Assembly (NCBI RefSeq): GCF_900142925.1
Contig: NZ_FRCN01000009.1
Coordinates: 220,494 to 284,493 of the forward strand
Length of the DNA stretch: 64,000 nucleotides
Direction: 5' to 3'
Source of the DNA: Chitinophaga sp. CF418
GTDB taxonomy: Bacteria; Bacteroidota; Bacteroidia; Chitinophagales; Chitinophagaceae
Part shown: piece after piece, positions 43,738-53,136 of the stretch
Layout of the letters: each line of letters starts with the position of its first letter
Position numbering within the stretch: position 1 is the stretch's first letter
Notes under the pieces: generated by a model
The model's database searches: none
Seen by the model: the letters and a program-made list of their open reading frames with translations, nothing else
What the model was told of the DNA's origin: nothing
Program-made: the position numbers and the translations under genes

Positions 43738-45105
43738 TTATCGCGCATTCTGTGTGATCTCAGGATTCTGTTCAATGTTTTTCGGAGGAATAGGATACAC
43801 GTAGCGGTCGCCCGGTACCAGTGTATAAGTAGTCCCTTTGAATGTCCTGCTTTCAGTTTCAGCCAACGCAGGCTCTACGCTCAGTCTGCGCTGATCGAAC
43901 CAACGCAGTCCGGTACCAAACAGTTCTCTTCTTCTTTCATCCAGGACGATATGCAAAGCTTCATCAGCAGTAGTGGCAGACAGCGCTATGTAAGTAGAAG
44001 GAGTGAAGCGTTTTTGTCTGAGTGCATTTACCAGTGCTATAGCTTCATCCTTTTGTCCAGTTCTTGCCAGTGCTTCTGCCTGTGTCAGCATCATTTCCGG
44101 TACGGATACACCTACGCTTACATTGTCGCCACTGAAGAGCATGTCGCGGTAGGAGCCTCTTCCTGTGAAAGAAGGGAAGAAAGAACTGCCATTGCGTGTA
44201 AATAAAGTATATCGCAGGTCATCCGTAGAAAACTTGTTCACTAACTCGTCGCTGAGCGGGAGGTTAAGATAGCCAGGTTTTGATGCCTGCTTGGCCAGGA
44301 TGATCTCCGGGTTCAGTAATCGCCGTGGATAGGCGGAGCCACCTGCTGTATGGTTATTCAGGTCCAGTATGGTATTTTGATAGCCCAGTGCTTTTACCGC
44401 GTTATCTGCGGCTTCTGTATAACGTTGCATGTAGAGGTAAGTCCTTGACAAAATTGCATAAACAGCCGCTTTTGCAGGATGCAGGTTGTTACTGGGATAG
44501 TCGGGCAATGTTGGCAATGCCTGCGTCAGGTCCTGCAGGATCTGATCGTATACCTGTTGAACGGATGCCCGTGTGAGGTTGGCGAAAAGGTCGGGCGTCA
44601 GTAACAGTGGCACGCCGGGATCTTTGGATGCATTGGCCGCGTTATATACACGGGCATACAGATTGATGAGCGTCAGGTAGGAAGTGGCTCTTTGTACCTG
44701 AGCTTCGGCATAGACTTTTTGTTTCTCTTCCGTAGTGCCGTTTTTACTCTCCATCACATTGGCAGTGATCTGGTTGCAGGTGTAGATCTGTTTATACAGC
44801 TGGTCCCAGCCTGCGTCGCTCTGATCGGAGGTGTAATAGTCTGCCGCCCAGATGTATATATTGTCCATCCCGTTCATCAGCTGTCCCTGAAGGCTTGCAT
44901 TGGCATCGAGATTGATATCATCGCTTGATACCATTGGCAGACTGGCCGACTGTTCAAACATGCTGACATTATTCAGTAGTTGCTGAAAGTCTGAAGTGTA
45001 TTTAAATTCACGTTGGTTGGGCTGCTCCACCTCAACATATTTGCGGCAGGATGTAGTTGCTCCGGCTATTACCAACAGTGCTATATAGAGATGTTTGATT
45101 GTCAT
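43738..45105 (-). CDS. SusD/RagB lipoprotein of the sigma-FecR operon
   Basis: 455 residues from the ATG at 45105; the longer frame to 45141 overlaps the SusC stop and lacks purpose. The signal ends in lipobox TTSC. SusD marks: AQVQRATSYLTLINLYARVYN, VPEMMLTQAEALARTGQKDEAIALVNALRQKR and LDERRRELFGTGLRWFDQRRLSVEPALAE. It is shorter than the two other SusD proteins in the window. Starts 22 bp after its SusC. Confidence 0.95.
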   Translation of the reverse strand: MTIKHLYIALLVIAGATTSCRKYVEVEQPNQREFKYTSDFQQLLNNVSMFEQSASLPMVSSDDINLDANASLQGQLMNGMDNIYIWAADYYTSDQSDAGWDQLYKQIYTCNQITANVMESKNGTTEEKQKVYAEAQVQRATSYLTLINLYARVYNAANASKDPGVPLLLTPDLFANLTRASVQQVYDQILQDLTQALPTLPDYPSNNLHPAKAAVYAILSRTYLYMQRYTEAADNAVKALGYQNTILDLNNHTAGGSAYPRRLLNPEIILAKQASKPGYLNLPLSDELVNKFSTDDLRYTLFTRNGSSFFPSFTGRGSYRDMLFSGDNVSVGVSVPEMMLTQAEALARTGQKDEAIALVNALRQKRFTPSTYIALSATTADEALHIVLDERRRELFGTGLRWFDQRRLSVEPALAETESRTFKGTTYTLVPGDRYVYPIPPKNIEQNPEITQNAR

Positions 45106-45127
45106 TTTGGTCGATTTTTTTCCGGTG

Positions 45128-48100
45128 TTAGAAAGAAGCATTCAGGCTCATGAAATAACTGGTAGCAGGGGGCAGGTTGTTGTAGTTGGTACCGTTGATG
45201 TAACTCGGATCTACACCTGCTTTGTTTTTCCTCCAGATGATACCAAGGTTTCTCGCCGACATGCTTAGTCCGAGCGACTTCATTCCTGTCCTGGACAATA
45301 ACTGTGATGGCACCTGGTACCCCAGTGAGATCTGCTGAAGACGTATATGACTGCCGCTTTCCACGAGCAGATTTGAGCTCTTGTAGCGGTTACTGCTATT
45401 CGTGGTTACATTAGGCAATCCCGGTACGTTCGTGAATGCCTCGTCACCTGGTTTGCGCCAGCGCAGTGCCAGATCGCGCTGTGTGCCGATAAGGCCCTGG
45501 TAATTGTTGGTAGCATAGTCCGGATAGTTTTCGATAGAAAGACGGCGGAACACATGTCCCATTTCGTAATTGATACGTACACCGAGGGTGAGTGATCCAT
45601 AGGAGAAATCGTTAAAGAAACCACCAAAGTAAGGTGGTGTGGTGCGGCCCATATATACTAAGTCCTGCGCAGTTATTTGATTATTTCCCATATCAGCGGT
45701 AATGATCTTTCCTTCTTTATCGTATACCTGGGATCTGCCCTTGTTGTCCAGACCTGCCCAGCGGTAAGCATACATATAGTCATTAGGCATGCCTACAATG
45801 GGGGTACTGCTGCTGACAGCCATACTGCTGGTAGGAGGGGTGAAACGTGAATCGGTCACCTTGTTGGTATTGTAGGAAAAATTTAAAGTGGACGACCAGC
45901 CGAAGCGTTTACCCCGGATAATCTCTCCTCTGATACCCAGTTCATATCCATGTCCTTTCATACTGGCAGCATTATATTGCAGGGTGGTCCATCCGTAGGT
46001 GCTGTTGATAGGGAATGTCCACAAAATATCGCTGGTATTCTTCCTGTATGCATCTGCACTTACAGACAGGCGGTTGTGCAGGAAAGCGAGATCTAAGCCC
46101 AGGTTCCAGGTTTTTGTAAGTTCCCAGCTAACCTTGTCATTGGCAGGAGATATGACCTCTCCATATGGTTCACGTGTAACCGGGTGGAGGCCTCTCAGGC
46201 TCAGTATTGCAGCATTGGTGGCGCTGGTAGGTACTGCACCACCGGTACCGTAGGTGAGACGCAGATTTAATTTGTTCAGCCAGGTAACATCTTTCATGAA
46301 ATCTTCCGCAGTAGCGTCCCATTTCAGGCCGGCAGACCATAGCGGCCTTGCGCGCTGTCCGCGGGAAGCGCCCGCCAGGGAGAAGTCGTCAAAACGTAGG
46401 CTGGCTGAAGCAATGTAACGGTTGTTCAGCATCGAAAATGCTGCGTTGCCATAGTAGGACAAAAAGCGGTTGATGGATTTTGTGATAGTACCATCGGAGA
46501 AGCCCAGGCTGGAAGTCCAGCCATATACGGTCTGGTAATAGGCGTTGGGATCCCAGGATGCGGATGAGTAAGTATCCTCGTCAAAACCGTAACGCGTTTG
46601 CTGGTAACGGGTGCCCTGATCTTCACGGATCTCAGCGCCAGCCAGTGCATTGAGGCTGTATTTATCCCCCCAGGATTTGTTTACATTCAGCTGGCCACGC
46701 AATCCGTAATTGAAGGCGGTACGATTGCTGTTGGTCATTTTACCACCAAATGGAACACCATATACCAGGCGGCCATTGGAACCGATGGTGGTAGCGGTAT
46801 TTATAAGCACCCTGGTATCATAGCTGTTCAGTTCTGACAGGTTGATATCTTCCCCTGTATTACGTTGTAACATACCAGAAACACTTACATTGGCCCATTT
46901 GGTGACTTTAGTATTGATCTCTGTGGTAAAGCGGAAGCGGTTTTCCTTTGTATTGATGTTGCCATAATTCAGTTCCTGCAGCGGGCTGTATGTCCAGGGC
47001 AGGTATCCTTTGCTCAGGAAGTCGGCAGCCACTTCATCCCGGAAGTCGATAGAACGGGCGATAGGTTTACCGGCTGCGTCCTGCAGCATTTCATAGGGAC
47101 GTAGTCCCAGCCTGCTGTTGCCGATGGCATTTACGGCTGCTGTGTTGGATACGCTGGAGGCATAATTGTAACTGATGCCGGTGTTGATGGTAACTTTGTT
47201 ATTAAAGAGCTCATTGCTCAGGTTAGCTGTTACAAAGTAACTCTCGCCTTTATTGCTTCTGAACACAGGAATATCTTTGCTATAATTTGTCGAGATATAA
47301 TAGGTGCTGTTTTGTCCGCCGCCGGAAAAAGACAGGTTATACTGCTGGGAGGTAGCGTGTTGCATGAGCAGGTCACGGATCTGTTTGCGATTGTCCAGCT
47401 TTCCCAATGCAGAGAGGGCAGAATCACGTTGCTGTGCGGTAGCGGTTCCCCGGTCCACTTTGAACATCCATTCCAGGGCTTCGCTGACAGGCCTGTTCTG
47501 GTTGAATTTCATCCAACTGTTATCCCAGATAAGCGGGTCGGTAAAGTAGCCCAGATCTTTCATCTCCTTTTCAAGCTCGATATATTGCGGGGTGGTCATC
47601 CGGTTAAGGTGATCCATGTTGGCAGGAGCGGACGTACTGAGGTTGGTGCTGAAGTTCAGCTGGGAAGAATTCTTCCGGCCTTTCTTTGTGGTGATGATGA
47701 TCACACCGTTGGCCGCTTTAGCACCCCATATAGACGTAGCAGCGGCATCTTTTAATATTGTAATAGATTCTATATCCTCAGGATTATAACGGCTCAATAC
47801 GGCCCCGCTGGTGGTATTGCCATTGAGTCTGGTGGTAAGATCCTGTTCTACTGCAGGGAAACCGTCTATGACGATGAGGGGTGTGGAACCGGTACCAGCG
47901 CCCAGTGTATTGGTGCCGCGGATACTGATCTTGTTGGTTCTCGGGTCAAAACGGGCGCCGGGCACAAGGCCTTGCAGGCGTTCCATCAGGTCTACCGAAG
48001 GGACACTTTTGATATCCTTCTGAGTGATCAGGCCAGCGGCGCCTGTAGCACGTTCTTTGGGTAAGGTCTGGTAACCGTTGGAAATAACATTTACTTCACG

Positions 48101-48700
48101 CAGCTGGAGCAGGTCAGACTGCATTTGTGCATTGATAACAGTTTTGTTGCCGATGCTTATCTTCAGCGGGCTCATACCGATAAAGCTAAAGACGAGGGCA
48201 TTGGTTTTCTCAGTCAGCCTGATCGTGTAGCGGCCGTCGCTGCTGGAGCTTGTGCCCATTCTGATGCCGAGGCCTTCCGGAATGATAGTTACGCCCGTCA
48301 GCGGATGTCCTTCACTATCGGTGATCATACCTGTGATAGTCTGTACATACTCCTGTTGCGGAAGTGGAGCTGTATCTCCTTCTACAGGCGCATCAGGAGC
48401 CTGGGTTTTCCTGTTATCTTTAATGATAGTATAGTAATTTTCCTGTACGTACAGGAAAAGGAATCCCTTGTTGTAGAGTAACTCTTTGAGCACACTTTCT
48501 ACCGGTGCAGCCTTTGCAAGAGGGCGTTTGAAATTGACGTATACGTTGTCCAGTAAATGCTCTTCATAAGAAAATTTTGTTCCATACACAGATCTTACTT
48601 CATCAAGCGCAGCTTTCAATTTTACCTGCTGTTGGGCAAATAGAGTCTGTGTCAGTGTTACACAGAGGAAACACATGACAACTAACATTCTCCTGTTCAT
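45128..48700 (-). CDS. SusC-type TonB-dependent transducer with STN domain
   Basis: 1190 residues. After the signal peptide (to LFAQQ) comes a Secretin/TonB N-terminal (STN) domain, about residues 25-95 (KAALDEVRSVYGTKFSYEEHLLDNVYVNF), then CarboxypepD_reg-like, plug and barrel domains ending SYFMSLNASF. The STN domain touches the C-terminus of FecR when ligand is bound, so this transporter both imports and signals. Lies only 4 bp after fecR, which makes separate sigma-dependent transcription of susC less likely than in loci with a long gap. Confidence 0.96.
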   Translation of the reverse strand: MNRRMLVVMCFLCVTLTQTLFAQQQVKLKAALDEVRSVYGTKFSYEEHLLDNVYVNFKRPLAKAAPVESVLKELLYNKGFLFLYVQENYYTIIKDNRKTQAPDAPVEGDTAPLPQQEYVQTITGMITDSEGHPLTGVTIIPEGLGIRMGTSSSSDGRYTIRLTEKTNALVFSFIGMSPLKISIGNKTVINAQMQSDLLQLREVNVISNGYQTLPKERATGAAGLITQKDIKSVPSVDLMERLQGLVPGARFDPRTNKISIRGTNTLGAGTGSTPLIVIDGFPAVEQDLTTRLNGNTTSGAVLSRYNPEDIESITILKDAAATSIWGAKAANGVIIITTKKGRKNSSQLNFSTNLSTSAPANMDHLNRMTTPQYIELEKEMKDLGYFTDPLIWDNSWMKFNQNRPVSEALEWMFKVDRGTATAQQRDSALSALGKLDNRKQIRDLLMQHATSQQYNLSFSGGGQNSTYYISTNYSKDIPVFRSNKGESYFVTANLSNELFNNKVTINTGISYNYASSVSNTAAVNAIGNSRLGLRPYEMLQDAAGKPIARSIDFRDEVAADFLSKGYLPWTYSPLQELNYGNINTKENRFRFTTEINTKVTKWANVSVSGMLQRNTGEDINLSELNSYDTRVLINTATTIGSNGRLVYGVPFGGKMTNSNRTAFNYGLRGQLNVNKSWGDKYSLNALAGAEIREDQGTRYQQTRYGFDEDTYSSASWDPNAYYQTVYGWTSSLGFSDGTITKSINRFLSYYGNAAFSMLNNRYIASASLRFDDFSLAGASRGQRARPLWSAGLKWDATAEDFMKDVTWLNKLNLRLTYGTGGAVPTSATNAAILSLRGLHPVTREPYGEVISPANDKVSWELTKTWNLGLDLAFLHNRLSVSADAYRKNTSDILWTFPINSTYGWTTLQYNAASMKGHGYELGIRGEIIRGKRFGWSSTLNFSYNTNKVTDSRFTPPTSSMAVSSSTPIVGMPNDYMYAYRWAGLDNKGRSQVYDKEGKIITADMGNNQITAQDLVYMGRTTPPYFGGFFNDFSYGSLTLGVRINYEMGHVFRRLSIENYPDYATNNYQGLIGTQRDLALRWRKPGDEAFTNVPGLPNVTTNSSNRYKSSNLLVESGSHIRLQQISLGYQVPSQLLSRTGMKSLGLSMSARNLGIIWRKNKAGVDPSYINGTNYNNLPPATSYFMSLNASF

Positions 48701-48704
48701 GTTG

Positions 48705-49739
48705 CTAATTTTGGCTGATAATTAAATGATTCCCTTTTTGATCGATTTTAAGATTAAACACCTTTTTTAATACAAAAAGAATGTCTTCGGCATTCGTTGC
48801 CGGTATTGTCCCTGTAAGCCTTCTCTGCGCCAGTTGCGGCGTTTTTAATGTGATCTCATATCCATAGGTATCTTCCAGTACGTTCAATATCTCCTGGAGG
48901 GTATAACCATCCAGGTCCATTTCATTGTTTGTCCATGCTTTGTTTACCTGCGGCTTTCTCTCCAGATCTTTCAGTTGTTGTTTCGTGCTGTCGTATATAA
49001 ATGCATCCCCCGGTTTAAGCGTTTTGACAAATGCGCCTTTACCTGTCTTTTCTATTCTGAGCCTGCCTTCCAGCAGGGAGATCTCTGTCATGTTGCGGCG
49101 GTTCTTTACGTTGAACCGGGTGCCGAGTACTGTCAGCTCAAGATCGCTGACGTGTACATGAAATGAATCAGACTGTTGAAGGCGGTTCCTGATAGCTACA
49201 TGTTTTACTTCAAAGAAAGCCTCACCCTGCAGCCATATTTCCCTTGGTTTGTCTGATCTCCATGTACGGGAGTAGGAAATTCCTGAATTGCCGTTTAATG
49301 TAATGACAGATTCATCTGGCAATACGATCTGTTCATGCTTCCCAAAATCAGTACTGTATGATCTTTCACCTTGCGCCGCCCATTCTCTTATTATTATAAA
49401 TAAGAGCAGGGTTGCCGCAATAGAGCCTGCCCATTTGGCGGCTATTTTCAGCGGTCTGTAATATCGCTGCTGATTATATTCATAAGCTGATATTTCCGAA
49501 TTGATTTTAGACCAGAGCGCTGACCGGTCTGCAGCAGGTTGGTATGCCGGCTGTTTATTTATCATAAGTATCCAGACGCGTGCTTCTTCCATGACGGCCA
49601 TCTTCTCCGGATACTGTTTCGCTATGAGATCCCAGTAGGCAGCAGTGGTTTCATCTCCGTTCAGGACGTGACGAATGAACTGTTCATCGCTGAAGAAGGT
49701 GGTAGTGGTATATTGACTATAATCCTGCTGCTGTTCCAT
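48705..49739 (-). CDS. FecR-family anti-sigma factor
   Basis: 344 residues from the ATG at 49739 (a start at 49757 would add six residues). An N-terminal cytoplasmic sigma-binding segment (about 1-90) is followed by a membrane span AAKWAGSIAATLLLFIIIREW. The periplasmic FecR beta domain carries YSTDFGKHEQIVLPDESVITLNGNS, and a C-terminal DUF4974 (YTLQEILNVLEDTYGYEIT) completes it. It passes the signal from the SusC STN domain to the ECF sigma factor. Tight spacing to susC indicates one transcript. Confidence 0.95.
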   Translation of the reverse strand: MEQQQDYSQYTTTTFFSDEQFIRHVLNGDETTAAYWDLIAKQYPEKMAVMEEARVWILMINKQPAYQPAADRSALWSKINSEISAYEYNQQRYYRPLKIAAKWAGSIAATLLLFIIIREWAAQGERSYSTDFGKHEQIVLPDESVITLNGNSGISYSRTWRSDKPREIWLQGEAFFEVKHVAIRNRLQQSDSFHVHVSDLELTVLGTRFNVKNRRNMTEISLLEGRLRIEKTGKGAFVKTLKPGDAFIYDSTKQQLKDLERKPQVNKAWTNNEMDLDGYTLQEILNVLEDTYGYEITLKTPQLAQRRLTGTIPATNAEDILFVLKKVFNLKIDQKGNHLIISQN

Positions 49740-49864
49740 AGCTGTAATTAAATACACCTCTTACAGACTTTTTATCCCGGTTGGAAGATAAAAAGTAGGA
49801 AATTTTATTTTTAAGAGGTTAAAATGAATAATTTCTAATAAATGCTACAGTTTGTACTGTTATA

Positions 49865-50455
49865 TTAGATTTTTTTTAATGACAGTAAGGTGGACAGGAG
49901 GAGCAGATCGGTCCGGGAGAGGTGGTTTCTGAGCGTATCAATCGCTTTATAGACAAGTTTGTAAGTACTGGATACGGAGAGTTGCATCAATTCGGCAATC
50001 TCCTCATATTCCATTTCCTCATAATAGCGTAAGTGGATAATTTCCCTTTGCCGGGGCGACATCTTTTCCAGCGCCAGGGCGAGGTTCTTACGTATATTCT
50101 CCAGCCGTTCGCGACTGATCAGCGTTTGGTCATAGCCCAGTTCCTGGCTCCAGTCGAGTCCCTGTTCCAGTACTGTAAAATTGTATTTGCGCTGTTGAAC
50201 ATCAAGTTTACGAAGCAATACACGACGAAATGACTTATATAAATAATTCTTAACTGACTCTGTCTCTTTAATGTTGTTCCTGTTCTTCCAGAGCTTAACA
50301 AACAGATCCTGCAATGCATCTTCTATAAGATGGTCATCCTGTGAAAACTTATGACCATAATTAAAAAGAGGGGTATAGTACTGATCAAAAATCACTTTCA
50401 GGGAAGATTCATCTCCGTAACGGAAAGCATCCCATATGACTTTGTCCTCCCTCAT
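49865..50455 (-). CDS. ECF sigma-70 factor (Bacteroidota FecI-like)
   Basis: 196 residues. Region 2 spans LFNYGHKFSQDDHLIEDALQDLFVKLWKNR and region 4 spans MSPRQREIIHLRYYEEMEYEEIAELMQLSVSSTYKLVYKAIDTLR, with region 1/3 of sigma-70 missing as expected for ECF factors. It would direct RNA polymerase to the Sus operon, perhaps only to itself and fecR given the tight layout. 125 bp separate it from fecR, room for a promoter. Confidence 0.95.
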   Translation of the reverse strand: MREDKVIWDAFRYGDESSLKVIFDQYYTPLFNYGHKFSQDDHLIEDALQDLFVKLWKNRNNIKETESVKNYLYKSFRRVLLRKLDVQQRKYNFTVLEQGLDWSQELGYDQTLISRERLENIRKNLALALEKMSPRQREIIHLRYYEEMEYEEIAELMQLSVSSTYKLVYKAIDTLRNHLSRTDLLLLSTLLSLKKI

Positions 50456-50741
50456 TGATTTTGGCTGATCTGTTTTGTTTAGTGCGAATGTGGTAAAAAT
50501 GTTTTACATTTCAAATATCCCCCCTTCCCGCTAGGGAACTTTCATTCCTTTATAGAGGTAACAAACAGCAAAATGTTCCGCAAAAACCTGACACTTAAAG
50601 AATTAATGTCATTTTTACAATTGATTGGCTAGCGCCACGTAGGTGTTTATTATCGTATGATTGAGGGGAATAGGGGGTAGCCAGGGATGACTGGTTTACA
50701 GCCAGAACCGTAGTGTATACGGTTCCGGCATGTTTACCTGA

Positions 50742-51629
50742 TTATTTACCTGTCGTATTCATTTTTTGGTCATATTCTTTCTGCAGATCTGCCAGTTGCT
50801 CATCATACCCTTTTTTGTCCATGAAGGCAGCCGGATTGTAGGCATCGCCTGGTTGATGCTTTTTATGCAGGTCAAACTGGCTGGCATGTGATGCTACCCA
50901 GAGATCAAAGTTAAGTCCTTTCATTGCCTTCAGCGTATACGCATAGTCGCTGGCTATCGCCGGATAAGCCGGTATGTCAGAGAAGCTTTTCTCTGTTATA
51001 ATGGTTGGCATATTTGCAATCAGCACTTTGTAAGAGCGTTGATCATCCTTCACATCAAAAAGGAAACTACAGGCGCCTTTTGTATGACCGGGATGATGTA
51101 ATAGCGTAATTTGCATGCCTCCCAGTTTGATCACATCTTTATCATGCAGGATACGGTCTATCTTCACTGGCTGGAACAGCATGGTATCACTGCCGCCCAT
51201 GGCATAATCAGAACTACCTCCATCTCTTACCACGGCTGAGTCGCCGGCATCCACCATCAGTTTGGCGCCTGTCATCTTTTTGATGGCAGCCATAGCGCCC
51301 ATATGGTCGAAGTGGGCCTGGGAGGTAAGGAGTATTCTAGTATCAGACAGTTTAAAACCCAATGCTTCAATATTGGCCTTGATCATTGATGCGGAGGCCG
51401 CAAGACCGGTATTAATAAGGATATTTCCTTTGGGCGTGGTAATGAGATAACTGCACAGGTCATAAGTTCCTACATAATACAGGTTCCCGGCTATCCGGAA
51501 TGGTTGGTATGCTGCAGACCATTCGGGTTTGTTGAGATTGGGTTCATGTACTTGCTGGGCATTGGCCATCAGTGTCGAAAGTGAAAAGACTGTGGCGAGG
51601 AGGGTGTTTTTCAGTGAGATATTTGGCAT
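50742..51629 (-). CDS. Subclass B3 metallo-beta-lactamase, Gln116 (GOB-like) type
   Basis: 295 residues from the ATG at 51629; upstream frame extensions precede a good signal peptide (MPNISLKNTLLATVFSLSTLMANAQ) and cross a promoter. The metal motif reads Q104-A-H106-F-D108-H109, i.e. QxHxDH instead of the common HxHxDH. The other ligands are H182 (HPGHTKG) and H248 (ASHASQF). N206-M207 in LIANMPTI corresponds to the Met found at position 221 in GOB enzymes. These features are those of GOB-type B3 enzymes of Elizabethkingia and relatives, which hydrolyse penicillins, cephalosporins and carbapenems. Periplasmic. A -7 element lies 20 bp upstream. Confidence 0.92.
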   Translation of the reverse strand: MPNISLKNTLLATVFSLSTLMANAQQVHEPNLNKPEWSAAYQPFRIAGNLYYVGTYDLCSYLITTPKGNILINTGLAASASMIKANIEALGFKLSDTRILLTSQAHFDHMGAMAAIKKMTGAKLMVDAGDSAVVRDGGSSDYAMGGSDTMLFQPVKIDRILHDKDVIKLGGMQITLLHHPGHTKGACSFLFDVKDDQRSYKVLIANMPTIITEKSFSDIPAYPAIASDYAYTLKAMKGLNFDLWVASHASQFDLHKKHQPGDAYNPAAFMDKKGYDEQLADLQKEYDQKMNTTGK

Positions 51630-51648
51630 TTGATAAAATTGTAGGTGG

Positions 51649-51656
51649 CAAAGATA
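51649..51656 (-). promoter_or_regulatory. -7 element TATCTTTG for the beta-lactamase gene
   Basis: An exact TAnnTTTG match on the minus strand with start site near 51642, which supports the ATG at 51629. No good -33 was seen. Confidence 0.5.
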
Positions 51657-51712
51657 TTTCATCAAATGATAAGGCGGATATATTTTCCGGTCTTCGTTAT
51701 CAAGTGGGTATA

Positions 51713-52618
51713 TCATTCACTGCGAAAGCCCTTGGGAGTAGTTTGTGTATTCTTCTTAAAGACTTTTATAAAATGAGAAGGGTCTTCAAAGCCAAGGCAC
51801 CAGGCAATCTCTGAAATATTCCAGTTAGTATGTTTGAGTAATGCCCTGGCTTCCAGGGCGAGCCTTTCCCCGATCAGCTGGCTGGTTGTTTTTCCTGTGG
51901 CAGCTTTAAGCACACGGTTTAAATGGTTCATGTGAATGTTTAGCTGGCTGGCAAAGTCGCCGGCAGACTTCAAATGAATCTGCTGCCTGGGGGACTCAAT
52001 GGGAAATTGCCGCTCCAGTAGTTCCTGGAAGAGTGAAACGATCCGGTAGTGTGCATTGGAACGTTCCTGATCATCCAGCGTCATAGCCGGCCGCATCTTC
52101 AGTGCCATATGGACCAATTCGAAAGCAAGGTTCCGGAGTACGTCGTACTTGTACTTGTAGTCGCCGGCAATTTCAGTAAACATCTTGTTGAAGGTGACGA
52201 TCATTTCCGCCGCTTCTTCATCTGTTACATCGAGAATGGGAAACCCGCCCGGTTGATAGAGCGGGTATTCCCTGATATTTCCGAAGTCTTTAATAAACTC
52301 TTCCGTAAAAACACAGTAAGCGCCGCGGGGGCTCTGTGTTGCCGGCCTCCAATTGTATGGGATCTGCGGATTGGCAAACATCAGCATGTTGTGCTTTACG
52401 TCGAAGGTCTTATCCGCATACTCTACCTTGTGTGGTCCCCGTATGAGGGCAATCTTATAGTAGTCCTTCCGGCTATAAGGCATCTCATAGGGGAATTCCA
52501 CACCTTCAAAATCTTCCATATGAAAGACGTTGAAATGCCCTATTTTTTTGAATATCTCGCTGGGCAATACACCTATTGTATTGCGATAAAACTCTTCGAG
52601 CGATAAAGCTTTTTGCAT
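51713..52618 (-). CDS. AraC-family transcriptional regulator
   Basis: 301 residues from the ATG at 52618; the upstream frame to 52639 runs through a promoter. The N-terminal half is a cupin-like sensor (FHMEDFEGVEFPYEMPYSRKDYYKIALIRGPHKVEY). The last 100 residues form the double helix-turn-helix: LKSAGDFASQLNIHMNHLNRVLKAATGKTTSQLIGERLALEARALL then ISEIAWCLGFEDPSHFIKVFKKNTQTTPKGFR. It is downstream of the oxidoreductase/ester-cyclase pair and upstream of the beta-lactamase, all on the minus strand; which it controls is unknown. Confidence 0.94.
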   Translation of the reverse strand: MQKALSLEEFYRNTIGVLPSEIFKKIGHFNVFHMEDFEGVEFPYEMPYSRKDYYKIALIRGPHKVEYADKTFDVKHNMLMFANPQIPYNWRPATQSPRGAYCVFTEEFIKDFGNIREYPLYQPGGFPILDVTDEEAAEMIVTFNKMFTEIAGDYKYKYDVLRNLAFELVHMALKMRPAMTLDDQERSNAHYRIVSLFQELLERQFPIESPRQQIHLKSAGDFASQLNIHMNHLNRVLKAATGKTTSQLIGERLALEARALLKHTNWNISEIAWCLGFEDPSHFIKVFKKNTQTTPKGFRSE

Positions 52619-52627
52619 ATCATGATG

Positions 52628-52644
52628 ATATTTGTACAAATATA
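52628..52644 (-). promoter_or_regulatory. Perfect 16-bp palindrome overlapping a -7 element
   Basis: ATATTTGTACAAATAT (52628-52643) is a perfect palindrome whose minus-strand left half provides TATATTTG (52637-52644). It lies 10-26 bp before the araC-type ATG. A regulator bound there would block the promoter, so autoregulation or another repressor is plausible. Confidence 0.5.
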
Positions 52645-52655
52645 CGACCGGTATT

Positions 52656-53108
52656 TTATCCGTTTACAGGCCAGGCGCCGGTCTGTATCAGCATGGTCAG
52701 CCAGTCTTCCAGATGCCAGGTTTTTACGATCTTATTGTCTTTTAGATGATGAAATTCATGCAAGGCTATCTTTACGTGCTTATTCGTCGGTGCGATGCCC
52801 ATGAACGCATTGCTATGTGTGAAAGACATTTCCGCCCTGACGCCGGCCCTTTCATGCGTGCCGAAAATCTCATGAATGGTGATAGTGATATCCGGAAAGG
52901 CGGCGCTAAAGTTCTTTACCAGTTCTTTGTAGCCTTGAGGGCCATCCGCCTGACCAGGAGCGAGGGGAATGTCCTGCCAGTCTTTTGCAAGCACGCTGTC
53001 AACAAGATCATAATTTCTATTGCTAAAAACACTGTAAAAACTGCGGATCGTATTTTGCTCTTCCGCGGTGAGTGCGGGTACCATTTCTTCCGTGCTGTTG
53101 TTTGTCAT
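52656..53108 (-). CDS. SnoaL-like ester cyclase
   Basis: 150 residues, no signal peptide. The NTF2/SnoaL pattern is clear: IRSFYSVFSNRNYDLVDSVLAKDWQDIPLAPGQADGPQGYKELVKNFSAAFPDITITIHEIFG-type opening and MGIAPTNKHVKIALHEFHHLKDNKIVKTWHLEDWLTMLIQTGA ending, with the conserved His/Asp pocket residues. It is usually annotated ester cyclase. It starts 28 bp after the oxidoreductase gene, in an apparent operon with it. Confidence 0.92.
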   Translation of the reverse strand: MTNNSTEEMVPALTAEEQNTIRSFYSVFSNRNYDLVDSVLAKDWQDIPLAPGQADGPQGYKELVKNFSAAFPDITITIHEIFGTHERAGVRAEMSFTHSNAFMGIAPTNKHVKIALHEFHHLKDNKIVKTWHLEDWLTMLIQTGAWPVNG

Positions 53109-53136
53109 ATTATTCGGTTTATTAGTTAGTGATATC

